Of a stretch of DNA of 37,124 bases, positions 28,306-35,332 are shown one piece after another; within the stretch, counting starts at the first letter, position 1, and the number at the start of each line of letters is the position of its first letter. The stretch spans positions 1-37,124 of the forward strand of contig DYJN01000038.1 in assembly GCA_020723085.1 (NCBI GenBank). The letters are read 5' to 3'. The notes under the pieces were generated by a model. The model ran no database searches and was not told the origin of the DNA. It was given only the letters and a program-made list of their open reading frames with translations. The DNA is from Arcobacter sp. Lineage in GTDB: Bacteria > Acidobacteriota > Terriglobia > Bryobacterales > Bryobacteraceae. A program made the translations under genes and the position numbers.

Positions 28306-29629
28306 CGAGCACGAGCCAGATTCCCGTCAGCCCGAGGTTCAGCAGAGCGAAGCCGGATATGCCGAGAGAAAGGAAGTGGGTGCCGGCGTAGACGATGCCC
28401 GCCTGCGTGACGTCGCCGGCGCGCTGGAAGAAGCTGTCGATGGCGGCCTTGGCCTTGTATTTCACTTCGCGCGGGGTGGGCAGGAACAGGGCCTGGCGGG
28501 CGGTGTTCTGAATGGAATAATCAGCGCTGTTTTCCACGATTTTCAGCAGGCGTATGACGCCGAGTGCGGGAGCGGCGAGCAGCAGGGCGTAGCCGGTGAA
28601 GGCGATGGCCGGCATGATGAAGAGCGTGCCGCCGACTCCCAGGTAACGGAACAGGCGTGAAACGAGCAACGCCTGGAAGAGGAAGCTGAGCGTGTTGACC
28701 CAGAAGAAGTAGTCGCCGAAAAACGAGCCTATGAAGCGCCGGCGGGCTTCTTCGAATTCCGGACCCGCGCCGACGGTGTGCACCGCCTGCTCGGTGACGA
28801 GGCTCGAGAGCAGGAACTCGCCCGACGTGTTGACGACGTTGAGCAGGAGCACCAGGAAGGCGATCATCAGCAGGTAGCGGTCCTGGAGAAGGAGCAGGAA
28901 GCCGTCGCCGGGCTTGAGGGGCTGCTGCCGCGCCAGAAGCTGATCCGCGCCGGAGCGCGCCGAGACGCGCCGGTCGGCGAGCAGCGTGAGCAGGGCGCAG
29001 AACAGCAGGAGGAGACCGCCCGCGGTGAGCAAAGGCAGCGTGCCCCAGTGGCGGATGGCGTCTCCGGCGGCGCGGGCGCCCGCCACCGCGCCGATGGAAG
29101 CGCCGACGCCGATGAGCGGGAAGAGCCGCTTGCCCTGAGGTTCGGTATAGAGGTCGTTGGCGAAGGCCCAGAACTGCGAAATCGCAAAGACGTTGAAAAT
29201 GCCGACCCAGAGATAGAAGGCAATGCCGATGCGGTTGCCGGCGGCGGCGGAGGCATGGAAGACGGCGAGGTTGGCGGCGAAGAAGACGGAGACGCCGGCC
29301 AGAAGCCACGCGCGGCGGACCTTGGAGGCGAGCCAGCTATAGAGGGGGATGACCAGCAGGAGCAGGAGGGCCTGTCCGGCGGAGAGATAGGTCTTGACGA
29401 CCGCGCCCTGCTCGGTGAGGATCAGCGGCTCGCGCGCCGTTTTCAGAAAATAATAAGCACACAATAACAGGAAAATATTGGCGAAAAGGAGCAGGGCTCC
29501 CGCGCCTTCCCCGCCCCGGACATCGGCGAAAACGCTCAGGAACCGGTCGAGGCGGCTGGGGCGGCGCGCATCGAGCGCCCGGAACACGGGGAAGGAGGCG
29601 AAGGAGGGATGTTCAGGAACGTTCACCAT
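28247..29629 (-). CDS. ATP/ADP-carrier-like (NTT-type) membrane protein
   Basis: This 460-residue protein has about 11-12 membrane helices and no extra domain. The first helix region (FANIFLLLCAYYFLKTAREPLIL) has K63-x-x-R66-E67, the same pattern as in the convergent carrier at 26083. Later parts (FWAFANDLYTEPQGKRLFPLIGVGASIGAVAG, SSLVTEQAV, SIQNTARQALFLPTPREVKYKAKAAIDSF) are typical of the NTT-like family of Acidobacteria. Obligate parasites use NTTs to import host ATP, but free-living relatives have no assigned substrate. The ATG at 29627-29629 overlaps the stop of the exported kinase-like gene by seven bases, so it is the last gene of a three-gene operon. Cytoplasmic membrane. Confidence 0.82.
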   Translation of the reverse strand: MVNVPEHPSFASFPVFRALDARRPSRLDRFLSVFADVRGGEGAGALLLFANIFLLLCAYYFLKTAREPLILTEQGAVVKTYLSAGQALLLLLVIPLYSWLASKVRRAWLLAGVSVFFAANLAVFHASAAAGNRIGIAFYLWVGIFNVFAISQFWAFANDLYTEPQGKRLFPLIGVGASIGAVAGARAAGDAIRHWGTLPLLTAGGLLLLFCALLTLLADRRVSARSGADQLLARQQPLKPGDGFLLLLQDRYLLMIAFLVLLLNVVNTSGEFLLSSLVTEQAVHTVGAGPEFEEARRRFIGSFFGDYFFWVNTLSFLFQALLVSRLFRYLGVGGTLFIMPAIAFTGYALLLAAPALGVIRLLKIVENSADYSIQNTARQALFLPTPREVKYKAKAAIDSFFQRAGDVTQAGIVYAGTHFLSLGISGFALLNLGLTGIWLVLVMYLAREYRRRAQIPSLPV

Positions 29630-31188
29630 GCATACTCTACGCCAACCACGCGGCCGCCGTGCAGCCAGACGCGGACGGACTGCCCCGGTCGGCGCGGAGC
29701 CGTGATTTCGGCCATGATGTAAGGGGCTGTGGAGGCCGGTACGCGAGGACCCGCGCCGAGAACAGCGCCGGGCGCCTGTTTCAGGTTGTCAAATTCGCGC
29801 CAAGAGACCTCGTACGGCGAAGGCGAGGGCACGCCGTGGCCGGCGGCAAGATCCTCGAACGCCAGTTCCCCGCCCCGCAGGCGGAAACGGTCGATGGGAA
29901 GGACCTTGCGGAAATAGGCGCGGCCGATCTTGTCGCGCCGCTCGATGAGGCAGCGGACGAGGTAGTCTTCGGCCGCCGGGTCAGACAGCCGTCCGGCACG
30001 CACGATGGCGCGGATTTCCTCATCGGTGAAATGCATCACCTGTTTGGCCGCCCAGAACTCGTCATCGGGCAGCCGGTTGAGAAGAGCCGGATTGGGATAT
30101 TCCGGCGCCCACTTCTCGGGATCGAAGACTTTCGATTCGAACCGGCCGATGGAGGGGTATTGCGGGTAATGGGCCTTGGCCCAGTAGGGGATGGCAAGGC
30201 CCAGAGTGGCCATCTGGATGGCGGAATCGCGCCACGTAAAGTGGTAGGCGCCGGATCGCGGACTGTTGGGCTTGTCGCTGCCGCTGCCGAGAGTGGACCC
30301 GAAGTCGAGCAGGTGGTGGCGAATGAAGGTCCGCCCGCCGCGGTTCACCAGAGTGTCCAAAGTGTTGATGGCGCGCGAGTCGTCGTGGTCGAGCCAGGCG
30401 AAGAAGACGTGAGCGGCGCGCAGTTCGCGCCGGTGCTCGTGCGGAACCGTATCGTTGGGATCATCGGACCTCGTGCCGAACCAGCGGAAGGGACCGAGAG
30501 GCTGCCCTTCGAGCGCGAGGCTGGCCACGGCGCGGTAGCGTCCGTCTTTCCGTTGGGGGGCCTTGAGCAGGAGTTCCGTAAGGTCGCGGCTGGTGAAGGG
30601 GCGCTCGACGCCGTGCTGGTTGATGAATGTAAGGCGGTCCTGGATGACGAGGTCCCGGGGATGGAATTCGACGATGTATTCGTCGGCGACGTGGTAGCCG
30701 AAGGCGTGGAAAAAGCGAGATGAGATGACTTCCGCCGCAGTCATCATTTCTGGATTGGATTTCGGGTCGAGCTTGATAAAAAAGCGCCGTTTTGCAGCGT
30801 CGATCACGGTGAATCCGGGAGTGATTCCTTCGCCTTTGGCGGCGACCACGGTCCAGGGCGCCGCCGGAGGCGCGGCTCCGCCGACGCCGCGCTGCAGCTC
30901 TTCGATCGGCATCCTGCGCCAGTAATGGCCGCGGACGTACCAGGCGCCGTCCATGGGATCGCCGAGGGTGTTGACATTTTTCGCGCGGATGGGCGCCCCG
31001 GCGCGCGGCTGTTTTTCTCCGGGTGTGGCGAGGATGTGCCAGAAGAGATCGTACCAATCGGAGATTTTGCGGCGGGCGGGCTTTCCGGCGTCGCGCGGCT
31101 GCGGTTCGGCCAAGAGAGGATCGTCCGGATAGAACTTCTGCGCCTGAAGGGTGGCGGCGGCTGCGAGGATCAGCAGGAGCTTCTTCAT
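29623..31188 (-). CDS. Exported protein with kinase-fold-like catalytic residues, function unassigned
   Basis: This 521-residue protein has a signal peptide (MKKLLLILAAAATLQAQ) and is not a family I can name. The middle has what looks like a protein-kinase-type core. RRFFIKLDPKSN carries K139 on a beta strand, with an AAEVISSRFFHAFGY helix that could supply the pairing Glu. Then comes FFAWLDHDDSRAINTLD, in which H268-x-D270-x4-N275 has the same spacing as the HRDxxxxN catalytic loop. Twenty residues on, HLLDFGSTLGSG gives D295-F-G. HipA, CotH and FAM20-type kinases are comparably divergent. If active, it would phosphorylate a target outside the cytoplasm. It lies six bases after the Omp85-like gene and overlaps the carrier gene, so all three are made together. 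Export is well supported; kinase activity is an inference. Confidence 0.75.
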   Translation of the reverse strand: MKKLLLILAAAATLQAQKFYPDDPLLAEPQPRDAGKPARRKISDWYDLFWHILATPGEKQPRAGAPIRAKNVNTLGDPMDGAWYVRGHYWRRMPIEELQRGVGGAAPPAAPWTVVAAKGEGITPGFTVIDAAKRRFFIKLDPKSNPEMMTAAEVISSRFFHAFGYHVADEYIVEFHPRDLVIQDRLTFINQHGVERPFTSRDLTELLLKAPQRKDGRYRAVASLALEGQPLGPFRWFGTRSDDPNDTVPHEHRRELRAAHVFFAWLDHDDSRAINTLDTLVNRGGRTFIRHHLLDFGSTLGSGSDKPNSPRSGAYHFTWRDSAIQMATLGLAIPYWAKAHYPQYPSIGRFESKVFDPEKWAPEYPNPALLNRLPDDEFWAAKQVMHFTDEEIRAIVRAGRLSDPAAEDYLVRCLIERRDKIGRAYFRKVLPIDRFRLRGGELAFEDLAAGHGVPSPSPYEVSWREFDNLKQAPGAVLGAGPRVPASTAPYIMAEITAPRRPGQSVRVWLHGGRVVGVEYAW

Positions 31189-31194
31189 GGCGGA

Positions 31195-32451
31195 TTACTG
31201 GTAGGGCTGCGTGGAGGAAGTGCCGAGCGGGCGCGGGGGGAAAATGTCATTGAACTTGAACCACGCCTGAAAGCCCTCGCGGCTGAAGGCGAAATCGAGC
31301 CGCAGGAAGGTCCGGTTGCGGACGTTGGCGCGGAAGCCGAAGCCCCCGCTCTTCTCCAGGCGGCTGAAATTGAGCTGCCCGCGCCGCGGGAACACCTTGC
31401 CGGCGTCGGCGAACAGCGCCATGTCGAGCCCGGCGAAGATCTCCCAGCGGTATTCGGCGTTGAACAGAAGCGAATTGCGGTCCCGGAAGCGGAAGGGGCG
31501 GAAGCCGCGCAGGTCGTCGCTGCCGCCGAGCCAGGGCTGAAGGTAGAAAGTCACAATCTCGCCGGCGCGGGTGTCGGTCAGCAGCGTGCGGGCGCGGAGA
31601 GCGATGACGCGGCGCTGATTGTAAAACGGGATGTACTGCCGCAGGTCTGCCTCAAGCAGGTTGAATCCGTAGGCGGAATAGCGGCGGTCGTCATAGCGGT
31701 TGTACTGGAAAAGATAGAAACCGCCGGCGCGTGGGCCTTCGGGATTGTCCAGAGTGTTGACGCGCGCAAACACGCCATAGCGGCGGAAATCCGTCTGGCG
31801 GTCGATGCCTGGAACCTCGGCGGGCGAGTATTGGGCGTCTGCGGAAATGAAGCGGCCATCGCGGCCGGGGCCGGTGTTGATCCAGAGAAAGCCGGCGCTG
31901 GGGCCGAGCAGGAGGCCGCGGGCCGGGGAGAGGCCGAAGCTGAAATCGAGCGAATTATCTTCCAGCAGGAAATTGCTTCGCCCGGATTTTTGCGAGTCCG
32001 GACCGGGGCCATAGTACTGGATTTTCGGGTAATAGTGGTGCATCGAGAGCATTTCGGCCTCAATGCGGCTGCTGGCGAGGTTGCGGGAGCGGAGGCGGAC
32101 GATGCCGCGCTGGTAGCCGCGGGTGGAGATCTGGTAAGAGAGTTGTGTTTCCAGCCGGCCGTTAAACAGGTCTTCGCGGAAGTATTCGGGACCGATGCCG
32201 AAGCCGCCCTGAGTGATCATGCCGCCAGCCTTGACACGAAGTCCGTTGTAGCCGTAGCTGAGGCGCTGCGGGATTTTCTTCTCGTTGATGAGGCGGATGC
32301 GGTCTTCCCAGCGGGAGGCGCGCTCTGGCGAGATGCGGGAGGCCTTCTCTTCGCGTTCTTTCTGGATCAGCGCCTCGCGGGTCAATTCCTGGGCCCGGAG
32401 GACGCCGGCGGTGATGAGAAGCGCCGGAAGCAGTCCCAGAGTGAGGTGCAC
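31195..32451 (-). CDS. Omp85/BamA-type outer-membrane beta-barrel without POTRA domains
   Basis: This is a 418-residue outer-membrane protein. The sequence alternates in barrel fashion (QLSYQISTRGYQRGIVRLRSRN, GGFYLFQYNRYDDRRYSAYGFN). It has the Omp85 loop-6 signature in GGSDDLRGFRPFRFRDRN, followed by LLFNAEYRWEIFAGLDMALFADAGKVF, the typical last strands. The region before the barrel is only about 70 residues, charged and helical, so POTRA repeats are missing. Short Omp85 relatives of this kind include patatin-linked and transport barrels. No ATG lies near the signal peptide (HLTLGLLPALLITAGVLRAQ); GTG at 32449-32451 or TTG at 32455-32457 are the likely starts, both with weak ribosome sites. 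It is the first gene of the operon with the exported kinase-like protein and carrier, and may secrete or anchor that protein. Confidence 0.85.
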   Translation of the reverse strand: MHLTLGLLPALLITAGVLRAQELTREALIQKEREEKASRISPERASRWEDRIRLINEKKIPQRLSYGYNGLRVKAGGMITQGGFGIGPEYFREDLFNGRLETQLSYQISTRGYQRGIVRLRSRNLASSRIEAEMLSMHHYYPKIQYYGPGPDSQKSGRSNFLLEDNSLDFSFGLSPARGLLLGPSAGFLWINTGPGRDGRFISADAQYSPAEVPGIDRQTDFRRYGVFARVNTLDNPEGPRAGGFYLFQYNRYDDRRYSAYGFNLLEADLRQYIPFYNQRRVIALRARTLLTDTRAGEIVTFYLQPWLGGSDDLRGFRPFRFRDRNSLLFNAEYRWEIFAGLDMALFADAGKVFPRRGQLNFSRLEKSGGFGFRANVRNRTFLRLDFAFSREGFQAWFKFNDIFPPRPLGTSSTQPYQ

Positions 32452-32642
32452 GATCAAGGCATCTATGATACCAGCGGGCAATACCTGTGAGGACGCGGGC
32501 GGGCCAGGTGAAAGCCCACCGCTGCAACCGCGGGGCGCCATCGAGCATCGGACTGGCGGGCGGGGCGCTGCCTGCTTCCGTGCGGCCCAATGCACGGCGG
32601 ACAGGTGACCGGCGGGAGCGGCTGCACGAACTGCCGCTTCAT

Positions 32643-32659
32643 GGGCGCCAGAGGCGCCC
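32643..32659. repeat. Perfect hairpin GGGCGCC-aga-GGCGCCC
   Basis: A seven-base-pair stem with a three-base loop lies 190 bases upstream of the Omp85-type gene start and 150 bases beyond the fabH stop. No T-run follows on minus, so a Rho-independent terminator is doubtful. Confidence 0.4.
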
Positions 32660-32702
32660 TGTCGATGCCGGATCCGGGCAGGCGCCTCTCATGGAAGGGT
32701 AC

Positions 32703-32721
32703 GCCCGGCACGCCGCCGGGC
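32703..32721. repeat. Perfect hairpin GCCCGGC-acgcc-GCCGGGC
   Basis: A seven-base-pair stem with a five-base loop lies 86 bases past the fabH stop codon in the direction of fabH transcription. It may stabilise or end the fabH transcript; the usual T-run is missing. Confidence 0.4.
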
Positions 32722-32806
32722 GCGGCAGGACGGAGGCGGCGGAGAAAACCAAAGCGGTCCCGGAAGAAGCGCAGAGCAGGGGGCAGGCGCGGACTTGAGT
32801 CCCGGC

Positions 32807-33793
32807 TCAGAACGCCCAGCGCCAGACGTTGACGCCGACGGTGAAGCCGGCGCCGACGGCAGCAAACAGAACCACGTCGCCTTTCTTGAGGCGGCCCTGC
32901 TGCCAGGCTTCCCAGGTCGCGATGGGGATGGTGCCGGAAGTCGTGTTGCCGTAGCGCTCGATGTTGATGAGAACGTTGTCTTCGCTGATGCCGAGGCGGT
33001 GGGCGGCGGCCAGGATGATGCGCCTGTTGGCCTGGTGGGGGACCATCAGCTTGACTTCTGAGGCGGGGATGCCGAGTTCTTCCAGCAGCTCCGCGGAGAC
33101 ATCGCCCATTTTCTTGACGGCGTACTTGAACACCGCCTGGCCTTCCTGGTGGACGAAGTGAAGGCGCTTGTCGACTGTCTCATGCGACGGTGGCATGCGC
33201 GAGCCGCCGGCGGGCATGATGAGGACTTCGCCGCCGGAGCCGTCGATTTCGTTGCGGAAGCCGAGGAAGCCGGGCTCGCCGCCGGCGGCGGGTTCGATCA
33301 GAAAGGCGCCGGCGCCGTCCCCAAACAGGACACAGGTGGTGCGGTCGGTGTAGTCGATAATGCGGCTCATGGTATCGGAGCCGATGACGAGGACCTTTCT
33401 GTGCGTGCCGCAGCCGACCAGGTGGGCGGCGGTGGTGAGGCCATAAATGAAGCTTGAGCAGGCGGCGACGAGATCGAAGCCCCATGCCCTGCGGACGCCG
33501 AGCTTGTGCTGGACGATGCAGGCAGTGGAGGGGAACATATGATCCGGAGTGACGGTGCAGAGGATGATGGCATCGACATCCTCGGCCGTCGTTCCGCGGT
33601 TGGCGAGAGCGGCTTTCGCAGCCTCGATCGCCATGTCGGAGGTGGCTACCCCGGGATCGGCTATGTGGCGCTCGCGAATGCCCGTGCGTTCCAGGATCCA
33701 TTCATTGGACGTTTCCACCATCCGCGCCAGATCATCGTTGGTCAGAACCCGCGGCGGCACCCAGGCGCCGACCGCACTGATTTTGGCTCGCAA
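32807..33793 (-). CDS. fabH: 3-oxoacyl-ACP synthase III (FabH)
   Basis: This 328-residue thiolase-fold enzyme condenses acetyl-CoA or another acyl-CoA with malonyl-ACP, the first elongation step of type II fatty-acid synthesis in the cytoplasm. The catalytic triad is complete: Cys112 in VAACSSFIYG (the same number as in well-studied FabH), His in VPHQANRRI (about 244) and Asn in RYGNTTSGTIP (about 274). SNEWILERTGIRERHI near the N-terminus is also typical. The start is TTG at 33791-33793, supported by GGAGG at 33801-33805 with seven bases spacing; no ATG is available. No other fab genes flank it, so it stands apart from the main fatty-acid cluster. Confidence 0.96.
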   Translation of the reverse strand: MRAKISAVGAWVPPRVLTNDDLARMVETSNEWILERTGIRERHIADPGVATSDMAIEAAKAALANRGTTAEDVDAIILCTVTPDHMFPSTACIVQHKLGVRRAWGFDLVAACSSFIYGLTTAAHLVGCGTHRKVLVIGSDTMSRIIDYTDRTTCVLFGDGAGAFLIEPAAGGEPGFLGFRNEIDGSGGEVLIMPAGGSRMPPSHETVDKRLHFVHQEGQAVFKYAVKKMGDVSAELLEELGIPASEVKLMVPHQANRRIILAAAHRLGISEDNVLINIERYGNTTSGTIPIATWEAWQQGRLKKGDVVLFAAVGAGFTVGVNVWRWAF

Positions 33794-33926
33794 GAATGAA
33801 CCTCCGTGCCGGCCCGCGCGCCGGCGGAGCTTGGCGGCCGACGGCGCGGCTTCAGGCCGGGCGCAAGGCCGCTGCTTCCGCGGCAGCGGACGCGAAACTC
33901 TAAAATTATGCTATTCAGGGAGGGCG

Positions 33927-34646
33927 ATGCAACTGCTGGCAGGCGAGCTGTTTCCCGCCGAGGAAACGACCGAACAGATTTTCCGGCGGGTGTACGCGGC
34001 GCTGGCGCGGCGTCCAGACGCGCCCGACGTCAAACTGCTGGTGCGGCCTTATGTGGCGACCATGGGCAAGCTGCGCCTGACGGCGGGCGGGCTGGAGGTG
34101 CGGCTGAGCGAGTTGATGGCTGCGGCGCCGGCGACAGTGCGCGAGGCGCTGGCGTGGATCCTGATCTCGCGCCTGTTCCGGAAGGCGCCTCCGGAACACT
34201 GGGTGAGGCACTACCGGCAGTACCTGAACCGGCGGGAGATCCGGCGGACGCATCTGGCGCTGCGGGCGGCGCGGAGCCGGAAGAGGCATTGCGGGCCGCA
34301 GGGTGCCGTTTACGATCTGGATCATCTGTTTGAGGAGCTGAGGGAGCGGTATTTCGAGCCGCTGATGGCGAAGCCGCGGCTGGGCTGGAGCGGACGGCTC
34401 TCGCGGACACTACTGGGCCATTATGACCACGCGCACCACACGATCGTGCTCAGCTCATGGCTGGACAGGCCGGAGGTGCCGCAATATGTCGTGGAGTATG
34501 TCCTCTATCACGAGATGCTGCACATAAAGCACCCGGTGGAGCACCGGCGCCACCGGCGGTCGGTGCACACAGCCGCATTCCGGCAGGAGGAGCGCCGCTA
34601 TGTGCAGCTCAAGGAGGCCAAGGACTGGCTGAAGGCGGCCCGCTGA
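33927..34646 (+). CDS. SprT/YgjP-like zinc metallopeptidase
   Basis: This 239-residue cytoplasmic protein has the zinc-binding motif H195-E-M-L-H199 in VLYHEMLHIKH and a likely third ligand such as H214 in RRSVHTAAFRQEERRY. That layout matches the SprT-like/YgjP (M48-like, DUF45) group. Upstream parts are an alpha-helical N-terminal domain (EQIFRRVYAALARRPDAPDVKLLVRPYV) and a beta region (GHYDHAHHTIVLSSWLD) that resembles the LGHYD-type strand before the metal site in this family. Members act in DNA-protein crosslink repair (SprT) or are uncharacterised. The ATG at 33927 has GGGAGGG just before it. The stop lies six bases from that of the convergent membrane protein gene. Confidence 0.85.
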   Translation: MQLLAGELFPAEETTEQIFRRVYAALARRPDAPDVKLLVRPYVATMGKLRLTAGGLEVRLSELMAAAPATVREALAWILISRLFRKAPPEHWVRHYRQYLNRREIRRTHLALRAARSRKRHCGPQGAVYDLDHLFEELRERYFEPLMAKPRLGWSGRLSRTLLGHYDHAHHTIVLSSWLDRPEVPQYVVEYVLYHEMLHIKHPVEHRRHRRSVHTAAFRQEERRYVQLKEAKDWLKAAR

Positions 34647-34652
34647 GGCCGG

Positions 34653-35168
34653 TCAGGCGACGGGGGCGAAGGCGACCCGGACGGCGGCGGCGGAGTTCTC
34701 CAGAGTTTCTACAAGCGGGGCAGGCTCAGGTTCGACCAGGCCGAGGCGCCAGGCGGGCAACGCGGCGCGGACCCGCCACCAGGCGAAGGTAAAGCGGACG
34801 CGCTGGCGGAAAAGTTCTTCATGGAAACTAGGCGAGCAGCGGTTGGCGACGACGAGCGCCTGCCCGACGGCCTGGAGCCGTTCGAAATCGGCCCTCATTT
34901 CCCTGAGGAAGTTCAGGCAAATGCGCGCCCGTTCGGCGCGGAAACCCCAGAGCAGGCCGAAGCTGCAGGATGGCTGCGAGCGGAGGAACAGGATTTCTCC
35001 CCGATCCAGGAGGTGCGACAGGGGGCGGTATTTCTCCGGCTGGAAATGGCGCCACCACTCGGCATCGACGGCCGGGGGGTGAAGAACACCGCTCAGTTTC
35101 AGCGTAAGCCAGACAAGCACGCCCAGCGTGAAGGTTGTCAAAAAGACAGCGACGAGTAGAGGCGTCAT
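34653..35168 (-). CDS. Small single-helix membrane protein, unknown function
   Basis: This 171-residue protein has one N-terminal membrane helix (LLVAVFLTTFTLGVLVWLTL) and a soluble part rich in Arg, Trp and Phe. I recognise no family. Notable pieces are AEWWRHFQPEKYRPLSHLLDRGE and GFRAERARICLNFLREMRADFERLQ, which look helical and amphipathic. The ATG at 35166-35168 follows an AGGTAG sequence eight bases upstream. The downstream neighbour is the convergent metallopeptidase; the upstream neighbour on the same strand is the TadZ-like ATPase, 163 bases away with hairpins between, so it is probably transcribed on its own. Confidence 0.75.
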   Translation of the reverse strand: MTPLLVAVFLTTFTLGVLVWLTLKLSGVLHPPAVDAEWWRHFQPEKYRPLSHLLDRGEILFLRSQPSCSFGLLWGFRAERARICLNFLREMRADFERLQAVGQALVVANRCSPSFHEELFRQRVRFTFAWWRVRAALPAWRLGLVEPEPAPLVETLENSAAAVRVAFAPVA

Positions 35169-35280
35169 AGTGTACTACCTGTTGCCTAATCGTGAATATC
35201 GTAACCCAAATGCGCCGCTTTTGCCAAGAGAAAAACGCATCTTCCCGCAACGAAAAGGCACGGTAGGCGACGAAGGCGCG

Positions 35281-35332
35281 GGCAGGTAGAAATCCTGCCG
35301 GCGGGCAATGAGGATCAGCGGAAAGCTCCGCT
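35281..35332 (-). terminator. Tandem hairpins after the TadZ-like gene
   Basis: Two inverted repeats lie at and beyond the stop codon: AGCGGA-aagc-TCCGCT (35317-35332) and GGCAGG-tagaaat-CCTGCC (35281-35299). They could end or protect the transcript of the minus-strand ATPase gene. No T-run is seen. Confidence 0.35.

Larger units (their letters stand above)
32452..32806. other. Intergenic region with two strong hairpins, no supported gene
   Basis: These 355 bases lie between the end of fabH and the start of the Omp85-type gene, both minus. Overlapping frames exist, including a very basic plus-strand one at 32590-32832, but none has a recognisable domain and the starts are poor. Two perfect hairpins are present at 32643-32659 and 32703-32721. 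The promoter of the Omp85 operon should be here, but no clear hexamers were found. Confidence 0.4.

Noticed and set aside
32590-32832. A very basic 80-codon plus-strand frame, considered as a small ribosomal-type protein
   Set aside because: The resemblance is only Arg/Lys richness near the end; no motif matches, and it overlaps the fabH 3' end.
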